64,000 bases of DNA from Thiohalocapsa sp. PB-PSB1 (GTDB taxonomy: Bacteria > Pseudomonadota > Gammaproteobacteria > Chromatiales > Chromatiaceae), in the NCBI GenBank assembly GCA_016745215.1, contig CP050890.1, positions 7,147,001 through 7,211,000 of the forward strand. Direction: 5' to 3'. Position numbers and translations under genes: made by a program. How positions within the stretch are numbered: position 1 is the first letter of the stretch; each line of letters starts with the position of its first letter. Positions 28,621 through 37,687 of the stretch are shown one piece after another. A model generated the notes under the pieces. That model was not told the DNA's origin and did not search any database. It worked only from the letters and a program-made list of their open reading frames with translations.

Positions 28621-28835
28621 TGTAAGGATTCACCGCAGAGATGCAGAGTGCGCAGAGAGGCCAAGGCGCCTCGCCCGCAAGCACACCTTTACCAGCCGTG
28701 GGAGCCGGTCGGCGTAGGAGCCCGCTTAGGGCAACCCGGCAAATGATGCCAGCGGAGCGGACGCGAGCGCCGCGTCTTTCCCGGGAGAAAAGTTGTAGGC
28801 CACTGTCTTCTCCACAAATTAACTGAGGATACCCC
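28621..28835 (+). repeat. Dispersed repeat, copy 1 of 2
   Basis: Starts GGATTCACCGCAGAGA and runs through TAGGAGCCCGCTTAGGGC and CAAATGATGCCAGCGGA to GAGGATACCCC. A second copy with the same order of segments is at 33838-34050. Non-coding by all signs. Confidence 0.8.
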
Positions 28836-28862
28836 CGCAGCTATCGCGCGGGGTAAAGCCGC

Positions 28863-29075
28863 GCAGAAGCGATCCGGCGCGGACTCGACACGCGCTTGCG
28901 GCCAATCCTGCTCACCAGCATCACGACGACGCTCGGCCTACTCCCGATGGCGCTTGGGATCTCGAGATGTTCTCTGGTCTGGGCCTCAATGGCCTCCATC
29001 TCGTCACTGGTCTCATTGCGGCAGCACTTTCGACTTTTTGTTAATTATCCCAGCGCTCTGGGACCTCGTTGCTGA
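28863..29075 (+). pseudogene. Remnant of an RND efflux transporter C-terminus
   Basis: One frame reads EAIRRGLDTRLRPIL then LTSITTTLGLLPMALGI, the conserved penultimate part of AcrB/CzcA-type pumps. The match then drifts, and a shifted frame gives STFDFLLIIPALWDL, matching the last membrane helix. About 70 codons survive of roughly 1000. It may derive from the pump that once partnered the truncated adaptor at 24940-25905. Confidence 0.75.
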
Positions 29076-29459
29076 AGCCCATTCGACCGCCAGCCCGATA
29101 ACCGACAGCCGTCGGCTCGTCCACCATCATCGCGAGGCGGTATACTCGCTGCGATGCACCAGATCAGCCTTCCGTGCAGGCTCCCCTCCCTACAACGTTT
29201 GACCTTCTGCCGGCATCGTTGGTCGTTTATGCTGACCGATGCCGATACGCATGCTGGTCGGCTCAAGCATTTTGCCATGATCAACTCATGATGCTCGCTG
29301 GGAGGCAAACATGTTGCACCGATCAATTGTGCGGCTGTCCAGTGTTTTACAATGCTGCTCAACCGACCGAGCGACCAAATTACCCCGCTGATCACAATGA
29401 CTAGCAAAACATTGCAACTCGTATTCAATGAACGTTCAACGATATACAGGAATTTTATA

Positions 29460-32264
29460 ATGCATGGTTTATTCAGCCTGCTCTTGGTTCTTCTCTTTGG
29501 TATGTGGCAGTCAGCTGCTATCGCCGATGATGAACAAGACTCAAAGCTCGCCGGTCTGATTGATGGCATAGACGCACAAATTGCCAATGGCGAAACGAAC
29601 GCTGCGCTCGTCGCCCTACTCAACGCGGCGCAAGAACATCCTGACGCGCCAGAAATTCGACAGATGCTGGCAACAACTTCGATTGATCTTGGCAACGGCG
29701 CGAGAGCCGAAAAAGAAATCCAACAGGCAATGGAATTAGGCCTTGATCCGGTAATCGGGTGGCCTACTCTGGTCAAGGCCATCTTTATTCAGGGAGAGAT
29801 GGATCGAGTGATCGACACCGCCTATCTGATGCCAGTCGACATGCCACTCAACGACCGGGCAGATATCCTCGGTATGCGCGGCTTCGCAGAGGCCTCTAAT
29901 CGCCAATGGAGCAAGGCCAAGGATACGTTGCAGCGCGCATTGTCTATAGCGCCGAATTCGCTCCCTGCCCAACTCGGCATGGCCCTGCTGTACGGCCGCC
30001 GAGGGCAGTTCGACGAAACCCGTCAATGGATCGATCGCACGTTCGAAACACACCCCGAGGCACCAGATGCGTGGGGGCTTCGCGGGGAGTTGGCCATGGC
30101 ACAGGGTGAGTATGCGCAGGCGGAGGCGGCCTTTGACAATGCTGCGTCAAAGCGTGCATATCCTGGAATAGAGCATGCGTTGCGCGCTCTGGCCCTATCT
30201 CAACTCAAGCGCTATCCCGAGGCCGCCGCGGAACTGGCCGTCCTGGTGAACACTAACCTCAATGATCACCCATATGTAAACTACGTGAAAGGCCGCTTGC
30301 ATTTCGAGCAAGAAAAATATCAAGCAGCAGTGGAAGCGTTCGACGCGGTTTACTCAGCAAATCCACGATTTCTTCCCAATCGTTTGTTCTTGGCAGTCAC
30401 TCGGATCATGCTCCAGCAGCCGGAGCAGGCATTGGTTCACGCGCAGTTCTTCATCTCCCGTACCAAAAACCTTCTGTCGCCGACACGCATCGGCGACGGC
30501 CTCGTCACAGTCAAACGCCTGCAGGTTGCGGATGCCGACGCCTCGCAATACAAGGTCGCTGAAGATGCCCTCGTATCGGCTTTGACCCAAGCGCCTGGCG
30601 ACGCCGTCACCCTCGATCTGCTGACCGCAATTACGCTGTTGCAGGGCAAGGACGCAGAGAGTACGAAATACGCAAAGCAGCTTGAGTTAATTGACTCCAG
30701 CTCGGCTTATGCTGAGGAATTGACGAGATCGCTAGTCGAACAACCGACCGATCTGGAGCGCAATAAGAATGATTATGAGGAGGGCTTACTTCGGGTTTTG
30801 GATTCGTTTACTAACAACAAGCTACAAGACGCCTTGGCACAAGCACAAGACCTGTCGGCCCAATCCCCAAGGAAAACGGACCCGATCAATCTCATTGCGG
30901 CCACTCACCTCAGGCTTGGCCAATGGGACATGGCCAAGCGCAGGCTTCAGGAGTCCCTTGCGCTGGACCCGGAACAGCCAGATGTGGCCGTCAATCTCGC
31001 CAAAGTTGAGATGCAGACAAACGACCCAGCCCAGGCAAAAGCGGTACTCCAGCGCTTACGGCCAGATGAGCTTGGCAGCGAAGGCACGCTGCTGCTGTTC
31101 CAGTTGCAAGCGCAGCTGGGCGAGTTGGAAGAGGGATTGCGGCTGCTCGAATCATCCCTCATCGATCATCCAGAAGCATCAGATATCCGTGCGGTCCTGG
31201 CTGCGCAGACATTGATGGCAGGCGATGCGGGCAAGGTCGAGCAATTGACTGCGGGATTGAGCGAGGCGCAAATGGAAGCAACACCCGAGTTTTACGAGTT
31301 GCGGGTAAGAGCACAGCTCCTTGCCAATGATATCGAAGGAGCCCTAGCAACGGCGGAACAATGGGTCCGCTCCTTTCCCGATTCTGCATCAGCACAATTC
31401 TATCTCGCGGAGGCGCTGGTAAAGGGCGGCGAGAGCGAGCGGGCCGACGCCGCCATCGACCGGGCCGTCACCTTGGACCCAAATTTCCTAGAGGCACGCA
31501 TCGGCCAAATCAAATCGCTTGCCCGACAGAACCGGCTTACCCAGGCCGACGCGGCCATCGCAACGCTGAGGGACGACTTCGGAGAGCCTGTCGCTGTGCT
31601 GGAGATTGAAGGTTGGTTCGCGCTGGGCACCGGCGACTATGCCCGCGCGCGCGGCAGTCTTGAGCGAGCACTGGCATCCGATCCGAACAATAACGAATTG
31701 GCACTGTTGCTGATCCGCACGCTGTTGGTACAGGAGTCTTACGACGAGGCCATCGCCTTGATGCAGCGCCGCCTCGAGCAGTCGCCGCAGAACCTGAAGT
31801 TGCTGATGACGCTCGCCGGCTCTTATCTGGCGTTGCAGCGCGACGCCGATGCCAAAGCCGTTTATGCTCGCATTGTCGACGCTTACCCGAACCACATTGC
31901 GGCCCTGAACAACCTCGCTTGGCTGAGTCGGGACGACGATCTCGAGGCCGCGTTGGGCTATGCACGTACCGCCATGGAGTTGTTGCCTACCGATCCCTAT
32001 GTGCTTGCCACCAATGGGAAGTTATTGCTCATGCATGGCGACACCAGTGACGGCATCGCTATGTTGCGCCAGGCAATGCAACGATTACCGGCCAATACCG
32101 AGATGCAACTCGACCTTGGGCGTGCGTTGGCTGAACATTACCAGTACGACGAGGCACAAGCGCTACTGGGGCAGCTGATCAGGAACGCCCCAGAGACCGA
32201 TCAGGCCAAAGAGGCCAAACGCGTACTAGCAGAGATAGAAGGCGACAAACCCCAGCCCAAGTAG
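29460..32264 (+). CDS. prsT: PEP-CTERM system TPR-repeat protein PrsT
   Basis: A 934-residue protein with a signal peptide (about 1-24, ending SAAIADD) and TPR repeats nearly throughout, e.g. ALRALALSQLKRYPEAAAEL and LNNLAWLSRDDDLEAALGYA. Length and the opening helices match the XrtA/PEP-CTERM TPR family, which is linked to exopolysaccharide and exosortase loci. ATG 29460 is preferred: AGGA lies about 9 bases upstream and a signal peptide starts there; the frame is open to 29352. No exosortase or EPS gene is beside it. Confidence 0.82.
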   Translation: MHGLFSLLLVLLFGMWQSAAIADDEQDSKLAGLIDGIDAQIANGETNAALVALLNAAQEHPDAPEIRQMLATTSIDLGNGARAEKEIQQAMELGLDPVIGWPTLVKAIFIQGEMDRVIDTAYLMPVDMPLNDRADILGMRGFAEASNRQWSKAKDTLQRALSIAPNSLPAQLGMALLYGRRGQFDETRQWIDRTFETHPEAPDAWGLRGELAMAQGEYAQAEAAFDNAASKRAYPGIEHALRALALSQLKRYPEAAAELAVLVNTNLNDHPYVNYVKGRLHFEQEKYQAAVEAFDAVYSANPRFLPNRLFLAVTRIMLQQPEQALVHAQFFISRTKNLLSPTRIGDGLVTVKRLQVADADASQYKVAEDALVSALTQAPGDAVTLDLLTAITLLQGKDAESTKYAKQLELIDSSSAYAEELTRSLVEQPTDLERNKNDYEEGLLRVLDSFTNNKLQDALAQAQDLSAQSPRKTDPINLIAATHLRLGQWDMAKRRLQESLALDPEQPDVAVNLAKVEMQTNDPAQAKAVLQRLRPDELGSEGTLLLFQLQAQLGELEEGLRLLESSLIDHPEASDIRAVLAAQTLMAGDAGKVEQLTAGLSEAQMEATPEFYELRVRAQLLANDIEGALATAEQWVRSFPDSASAQFYLAEALVKGGESERADAAIDRAVTLDPNFLEARIGQIKSLARQNRLTQADAAIATLRDDFGEPVAVLEIEGWFALGTGDYARARGSLERALASDPNNNELALLLIRTLLVQESYDEAIALMQRRLEQSPQNLKLLMTLAGSYLALQRDADAKAVYARIVDAYPNHIAALNNLAWLSRDDDLEAALGYARTAMELLPTDPYVLATNGKLLLMHGDTSDGIAMLRQAMQRLPANTEMQLDLGRALAEHYQYDEAQALLGQLIRNAPETDQAKEAKRVLAEIEGDKPQPK

Positions 32265-32337
32265 TCGAAAGATTCGATTAAGTCGCGGGCGTATCATTGC
32301 GTGCTGCCGGTTGCTGCCGGCAAAGCGGTTTGTTGCT

Positions 32338-32393
32338 CAGGCGATTTCTGCCGAGAAATAGACAACCTGGCTTGTCTTCTCGTCCGACATCGA
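32338..32393 (-). repeat. 56-bp dispersed repeat, inverted copy
   Basis: Read on the minus strand it matches 8597-8652: CGATGTCGGACGAGAAGAC here against CAATGCCGGACGAGAAGAT there, continuing through AAGCCAGGT and TTTCTCGGCAGAAATCGCC. A third, more diverged copy is at 34503-34560. Confidence 0.75.
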
Positions 32394-32773
32394 CGTTGCG
32401 GCAGCCCGCCCATAGAGCCACCATGGGCGGGTTGCCGTTTCGCGAAGACGAACGAGAATCCAGCGTCAGCCGGTATGTTTATCTCCGGCAATCGCCATAG
32501 CAACTCTCCATCAATTATTTCCCCTACTTTAATCGTACAGGGCAACTCTCGGAAAATAGGTTACCAGCACTCTGCTGCTGCCGATGGAACCACAACATGA
32601 TTCAAGCAAGGCGCCATTCCAGTACATTTCCAAGATGCCCCAACAACGTTCAATGGGATTGTATTTGCCCGCATCAGGCGATCTTGCGGCTGAAGCGACC
32701 TAGCGCGTCACCTCCCACATGTGCAGCTCGGGTGGATTTGGCTCGGGTTTGAGGGATTTTCGCGATTTCCTCC

Positions 32774-32980
32774 GTCTTTGGCGCGGCATTGAGCCGCGCC
32801 AAAGACGAGCCGGCTAGAAAGCCGGCGGTCCCAGTGAAGCGCGCCAAAGACGAGCCGGCTAGAAAGCCGGCGGTCCCAGTGAAGCGCGCCAAAGACGAGC
32901 CGGCTAGAAAGCCGGCGGTCCCAGTGAAGCGCGCCAAAGACGAGCCGGCTAGAAAGCCGGCGGTCCCAGTGGGGCACGCC
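32774..32980. repeat. 45-bp tandem repeat (four units) with hairpins
   Basis: Units repeat exactly every 45 bases: the AAAGACGAGCC segment starts at 32801, 32846, 32891 and 32936. Each unit has the palindrome GCCGGCTAGAAAGCCGGC. A perfect 14-bp inverted repeat (GTCTTTGGCGCGGC / GCCGCGCCAAAGAC) at 32774-32806 caps the left end. Because 45 is a multiple of three, long open frames appear on both strands; they encode a 15-residue repeat and are not convincing genes. Confidence 0.93.
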
Positions 32981-33266
32981 AAAGCCAGCTTTTGCTCTCG
33001 GGAGCCTATTTCCAGGGGGTTGTCCAGTTCAGCAAGAATTGGGAATAGGTGGGCAGTTTCTTAGAATCCTCGGCCTTGATCAGGATTTTTAGGCCATCCC
33101 AGTCGACCGGTGACGGAAACTGCGTGGCAAGCGCTCCAAGCTGCCGATGCTAGGCCTGAATGCATATTCAGTACATGTAAAAGGCGCTCAATCAGATGAA
33201 TCTCTATCTCTCCGGGCAATAAGATCTCCAGGGTCAAGCGCAAGACTACCCTCTCGGCCAACCGTG

Positions 33267-33545
33267 CTGCCGCAGCATGACATATCGCCACAACAGAGGG
33301 GGCTTTCCAACTCCAAAAGCGCACTCGGGGGTTATTTGCGCCGCTAACAAGCACGTTTAGGCGCTCCCGAGGCGATTACCGCCGCCGCCCACAAATTGGC
33401 CACAATCCTCTACAGCATGGTCGCTAATCAGACAGAATACGCTCCGCCCAACGCCCACAAGACGAACAGGTGCAGTATCGCAAGCTCGTGCTGAGCAATC
33501 AGCGACGGCGTGCCGATCAGCTCGGTGATAGGCCTTGTTCGTAAC
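33267..33545 (+). pseudogene. IS110-like transposase C-terminal remnant
   Basis: Reads SNSKSALGGYLRR, then TAA, then QARLGAPEAITAAAHKLA and TILYSMVANQTEY, the conserved C-terminal region of IS110/IS1111-type transposases. After a frameshift, VQYRKLVLSNQRRRADQLG continues the match. It has at least one stop and one frameshift, so it is inactive. The rest of the element was not found. Confidence 0.72.
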
Positions 33546-33837
33546 TCCGACCAACTGACGAGCATGTGCTTGGGGCTTTCCCGTCAGACTTTGTTTTTCA
33601 ATTTAAAATACTGTGGCGTTGGAGGTTAACCCTCAGTCTTTGCCAAGCTTATGAACAAGGCCCGATCTTGATCTGATCAGCGATCTAATAGAGCGACCCA
33701 CCCAAACGCGCTCCCGCCTAGTCGCTTTGCCAAATAAAGCCTGCCGGGCAGGACAGGAGGGGTCTGTCCGAAATCCGACCAATAGACCAGTTTTCATATC
33801 AATGACGCGGCCATCTTCGGAACGAGTGCTGCTACAA

Positions 33838-34050
33838 AGAATGTAAGAATTCACCGCAGAGACATAGAGGGGCCAAGGCGCCTCGCCCGCGAGCGGAACT
33901 TGACCAGCCGTGGGAGCCGGTCGGTAGGAGCCCGCTTGCGGGCGACCTGGCAAATGATGCCAGCGGATCGAACGCGAGCACCGCGCCTTTCCCAGGAGAA
34001 AGGCTGTCGGCCACTGTCTTCTCGATAAATAAGCTGAAGATACCCCAGGG
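33838..34050 (+). repeat. Dispersed repeat, copy 2 of 2
   Basis: Same segment order as 28621-28835: TTCACCGCAGAGA, then GGCCAAGGCGCCTCGCCCGC, GTAGGAGCCCGCTTGCGGGC, CAAATGATGCCAGCGGA, and GAAGATACCCC. This copy retains the intact REP-like palindrome half. Confidence 0.8.
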
Positions 34051-34051
34051 T

Positions 34052-34230
34052 GCAACCCGCCCAGCGCGACTTGATCGGGATCGGGATGAAGAGGACATGA
34101 CATCAGGGCGTGTGAGAAACCTGATGTTTACTGGGCACTGCCTTTAAAGATGACGAGGATTCACCGCAGAGACGCGGAGAGACCAAGGCTAATGCATACC
34201 TCTTCTCTGCGTCTCTGCGGTGAATCAAAC
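34052..34230 (+). repeat. Composite dispersed repeat with 18-bp inverted repeat
   Basis: The left part (to about 34138) matches the minus strand of 8755-8850, including GACTTGATCGGGATCGGGA and CATCAGGGC. The right part carries perfect 18-bp arms, GATTCACCGCAGAGACGC at 34158 and GCGTCTCTGCGGTGAATC ending at 34226. A related, less perfect version is at 8655-8745. Confidence 0.82.
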
Positions 34231-34502
34231 TTCATTCTGGTTGAATAGCTGAACATTTTAAGCAGGCAGCACCTTTCGCAACTTGCTTCTATGCTCCTTA
34301 TCTTTTATTCGCAGCTACAACAATAGGCTATTAACTTCTTCCCCAATACGGCACTCCATGCCGGTCCGCAGCTATTTCGTCACATCAAAATCTGTGAAAT
34401 AGTTAGGCGATTGCCGGAGAGAGACTTACCAACTGTTGCCGGATTCTTGTTCGCCTTCGCAAATCGGCAATCTGCCCCTCCATGGGCGGGTTGCCGCGAC
34501 GT

Positions 34503-34560
34503 CGAGGCCGGAGGAGGAGACAACTCAGGTGAGTTGTCTTTCGACAAAAATCGCTTTAGT
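34503..34560 (+). repeat. Diverged third copy of the 56-bp dispersed repeat
   Basis: GGAGGAGGAGACAACTCAGG followed by TTTCGACAAAAATCGCTTTA corresponds to the 8597-8652 copy with several substitutions. Lies about 40 bases downstream of the PEP-CTERM gene stop. Confidence 0.6.
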
Positions 34561-34599
34561 TACCAGTAGTTAATTGGAAGACTAAGAAGGGCACGACGA

Positions 34600-35655
34600 T
34601 CAACGCAGTTTGCGGCGACGCGACGACAAGCCCATGCTCAACAGGCCCAAGCCGAGCAGCGAAAGTATACCGGGCGCTGGAATTGCGTAGACCTGACTCA
34701 TCGTAACGACGGTGTTCCCACTCAGAGCAACGGAGTAGTCGGCCTCGGGCAGATCACTGATGGTAATACCGAAGATGAAAAAGCCAGTATTACTGGTGCG
34801 ACCATACTCTGCGGTTTGAGGATTAACCGACGCCGAAACCCCCCGGTTGAGATCGGCGCCATCGTCATCCTCAACGCAGGTTACGCCCGCTATGCTGACC
34901 GAACAGTTATTTACCGTTGTGCCCTGGGGCGCCCAATTGACCGATCCACCGCCGTCGGCGTTAGCTCTGGTCAAGTTGAGGGACTGCGCGATCGATGCCT
35001 GAGCTACACCACCTAGGAAACCACTGTCCTGGTCAATCTGCGCGAGCAGATCCGGGTCTGCCTCGAATGTGAGTTGTAACGTGCTGCCCGGACTTGTAAC
35101 CGTGAAGTTAAAATTCAAAGCCGTTGTTGACTCGATATTCGCATTGGCGGATGCTGTTGATCCGGTCTGAAGCTCTGCCTCGGCGATCTGCGCGGTACTG
35201 GTGGTGAGATCATCCGTTAACTCCGATGTTCGGATAAGGCTGTCGGAGTTGGCGTACTGGTCGTTACCCGGGCCAAAGTATGAAAAGTCATTATTCGCCC
35301 GGGTCACGCTACTCAAGGGGGCGTTGGAGGCATTAGTGTCCAATGTCGGGTCAGCACCACAGGTGTTCAGTCCACCAGGGGTTCCTGGGAGTCCTTGACA
35401 AGTGCTTGACGACAGCGGCGTGCTTAACCCGTTCAATACTGCCGAGTTGGTCACCGTAAAGTTAAAGAATCCAGGGGCACTGCCGCTTTGATCATTACCG
35501 TCGCCATCGGTAATGGTGATCTCGAGGTTCCGGATTTCGAGCTTCGAGCCACCGTAGATGCTCGCCATCGCTTGGCCGGAGATGGCCGAAAGTAGTAGTG
35601 CGCCCGACACGGCGAGGGCAGCTTTACGCCCTTGTTTGTGATCGGATCGTGTCAT
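34600..35655 (-). CDS. Exported protein with PEP-CTERM-like sorting tail
   Basis: A 351-residue protein with a signal peptide (about 1-31, ending SGQAMA), a body rich in Ser, Thr, Asn and Asp typical of secreted adhesin-like proteins, and the tail IPAPGILSLLGLGLLSMGL then SSRRRKLR. The tail has the three-part form of exosortase substrates, but with Pro-Ala-Pro in place of Pro-Glu-Pro. It is presumably cleaved by an exosortase encoded elsewhere. Three cysteines near residues 85-100 and two near 255-262 may form disulfides. Confidence 0.8.
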   Translation of the reverse strand: MTRSDHKQGRKAALAVSGALLLSAISGQAMASIYGGSKLEIRNLEITITDGDGNDQSGSAPGFFNFTVTNSAVLNGLSTPLSSSTCQGLPGTPGGLNTCGADPTLDTNASNAPLSSVTRANNDFSYFGPGNDQYANSDSLIRTSELTDDLTTSTAQIAEAELQTGSTASANANIESTTALNFNFTVTSPGSTLQLTFEADPDLLAQIDQDSGFLGGVAQASIAQSLNLTRANADGGGSVNWAPQGTTVNNCSVSIAGVTCVEDDDGADLNRGVSASVNPQTAEYGRTSNTGFFIFGITISDLPEADYSVALSGNTVVTMSQVYAIPAPGILSLLGLGLLSMGLSSRRRKLR

Positions 35656-36506
35656 GGTTTATCTCTCCCTACTTGAAAAATTTTATTAGATCAGCCGTGG
35701 GACTTGGTTGCAAGTCCGTTAAAGAAAGTGGGCAAGGATGCGCAAAGGATGCAGGGCACAATCCGCATTCTCACGCTCTCGCTCAAGCTCCCTGACATAT
35801 AGCAAATCGTGGGCCAAAATTATTATCTATATTAAAAATAATTAGTTAGAGATATCCGACCGACTGAGACAAGTTTACCAGCAGCCAAACTGTAAAAAAT
35901 CCTGACAAATATCGGGCGGCCACTAAGCAAAGCGCGCCTAACTCCGACTCAACTGATTGAAATCCTCGCCGGGAGCTAAATTAACTCATTCTTTTAAATA
36001 GAGTTTTTCCGGATATTTGCGACTGTAAAATTTGTTGACGGGGGTGGATGAGAAACCTCCCTCCGAACAAGCACAGCAGCTCCAGCATCGCAAGAGACTG
36101 CCCCGACGCCAAGTCATAAGCGGAGTTGGCGGCCGTTGCCTTGCGACAACACACCACGGCCACGGATCGACAGCATGTCTCTCAATTTCGCTCCGAGAAA
36201 CGACAGGCCGCAGTGCTGGCAGACTCGGATCAGCCCGCGCGCGTGCTCAACGAATGCCATCGGCGCGAAGCCGTCGGAACGGTATGCGACTAATAGGGGG
36301 CAACATAGTTGATGTTCCGCAGATATGGCAACGGCAGACTCCGGGAGGGCGACCCCATGCGCACTTGTAAATTTTCGGATAGGGAGGCGCTGCGTCGGCG
36401 TACCGATCGCAAGCGGCGACCGGGTGTCACCCGCCACCGTGTCCGGGCTTGATGCGCTCGACCAATTCGACCGAATTCAGTGCAAATCGCGCCAAAGCTT
36501 GTTGCA
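35656..36506. other. Gene-free stretch between PEP-CTERM and nitroreductase-like genes
   Basis: The first 350 bases upstream of the PEP-CTERM gene are AT-rich and should include its promoter, but no box is convincing. A minus-strand open frame at 36114-36437 contains RVCQHCGLSFLG but matches nothing I recognise and its neighbours give no support; it is left uncalled. Confidence 0.45.
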
Positions 36507-37589
36507 TCACGCCCCGAGCAAGCGCGCCAGCGGCAATCGTAAAGACCTTGCCCGCGCGTCGGTGCCGTAACCGACCCGGCCGGCGAATACGGCATCCGTA
36601 ACGTTCGCTTCGCCCGCCAAGGTATTGAACTCCACCCTGAGCTTTTCCGCCTTGGCAATCGCCGCTTGATCGGACGAGAATCGGATGCCCTTGCGCGCAT
36701 AATCGGCAAAGATAATTGGCGTCTGCTCGGGCTGAAACTGGATGTCGTCGCTGGCACACGCAAGCCAAAGGCGCTGTACGGCTCGGCCTGCGGCCATATA
36801 GCCGCTGATGTCTGCGGGGGACTGCCTCGCGACCAGCAAAAAATGTGCGGCGCAGCCTAAGCCGGGCAGCAGGTCCATCTGTAGTCGCGGCAGCCAGGTG
36901 CCGGCAAACCAACGGTTCAGGAACTGTACCCGCTCCCAGCTTGCCATCGCCCAGCGCATGCTCTTGACGGTCATCGCATCCAGCCCCAGAGCCTGATCTG
37001 GAATACGGTCCTCGCTGAACTGCGCATCCCATTCGATGATCCGTTTGTGGACTTCATACGCCTCCTTGATGGTGAGGCGAATGTGGGCATTGCGGAACAG
37101 CAATCTGGCCATTTGCAACTTAGGACCCGTCCCTTCGATCCACACAATGCGATAGTCGGGACCGACGGCGGCCTCAAGAGCGGATTTATGCTCTGCTGCG
37201 AGTCGCTTGGAGCTGAACGGGCGGCGCTGTGTGGTGCGCTTTTCGATCACAGCCTGGAGTGGGTCTACAGCACCATCCGGCGCTGCGGCCAAGGCCACGT
37301 TGATGATCGGGCGTGTCTCCGGCGCATCGGAGTCGATTTCGAAGCGAGCCTCAATACCAAGTGCGCCGGCCGCCAGCGCGATGGTTTCAAATAAAGCACC
37401 GACGGCAATCTGGCTAGCGCGCCCCTCGAGGTCGTAGACGCACCAATCGCGGGTGTCATTGCTATGGATACGAAAACGGTCGACGGCGATACGCTCGAAG
37501 CGCCACGGCTGGGTGTTGTCTCCACTCGGCGCCCAGCGTGCCCGATTAAGGATATTATCTATAGTTTCGGGCTCGATCATGCCTTTCAT
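36507..37589 (-). CDS. Nitroreductase-fold flavoprotein, MoeY-like
   Basis: Opens with the nitroreductase-type segment ILNRARWAPSGDNTQPWRF, where the Arg/Ser/Asn positions contact FMN in this fold, and has SQIAVGALFETIALAA in the following helix. At 360 residues it is longer than ordinary nitroreductases (about 200) and resembles MoeY-type proteins found beside or fused to ThiF/MoeB-like E1 enzymes. Encoded 98 bases downstream of such a protein, so the two probably act together. Substrate unknown. Confidence 0.75.
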   Translation of the reverse strand: MKGMIEPETIDNILNRARWAPSGDNTQPWRFERIAVDRFRIHSNDTRDWCVYDLEGRASQIAVGALFETIALAAGALGIEARFEIDSDAPETRPIINVALAAAPDGAVDPLQAVIEKRTTQRRPFSSKRLAAEHKSALEAAVGPDYRIVWIEGTGPKLQMARLLFRNAHIRLTIKEAYEVHKRIIEWDAQFSEDRIPDQALGLDAMTVKSMRWAMASWERVQFLNRWFAGTWLPRLQMDLLPGLGCAAHFLLVARQSPADISGYMAAGRAVQRLWLACASDDIQFQPEQTPIIFADYARKGIRFSSDQAAIAKAEKLRVEFNTLAGEANVTDAVFAGRVGYGTDARARSLRLPLARLLGA

Positions 37590-37687
37590 TATCGTGTGTC
37601 CGGTTTCGAGTCGTCCGACATGATTCGCTTACCAGTCTGCAGCCTGGCCTCGATACAGTTAGACCGGGGCATCCAGTGATCTGGCAG

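Larger units (their letters stand above)
28265..29459. other. Gene-poor stretch before prsT
   Basis: Holds a dispersed repeat (28621-28835) and the RND remnant (28863-29075). From 29080 to 29459 no gene was recognised, although the prsT frame is open upstream to 29352. AT-rich sequence at 28480-28600 may contain promoter signals but none can be defended. Confidence 0.5.
32265..34599. other. 2.3-kb gene-free mosaic of repeats and dead transposase
   Basis: Contains copies of dispersed repeats (32338-32393, 33838-34050, 34052-34230, 34503-34560), a 45-bp tandem repeat (32774-32980), and an IS110-like transposase scrap (33267-33545), each listed separately. Short open frames elsewhere carry no family signature and many are by-products of the repeats. 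Confidence 0.7.

Noticed and set aside
32674..33064. Open frames on both strands through the 45-bp repeats, encoding a 15-residue repeat
   Set aside because: The period is a multiple of three so frames stay open on both strands; no start site, signal or homologue supports a protein.
36114..36437. Possible small protein with CQHC motif
   Set aside because: No recognised family, no ribosome-binding site that stands out, and overlapping frames are equally open.
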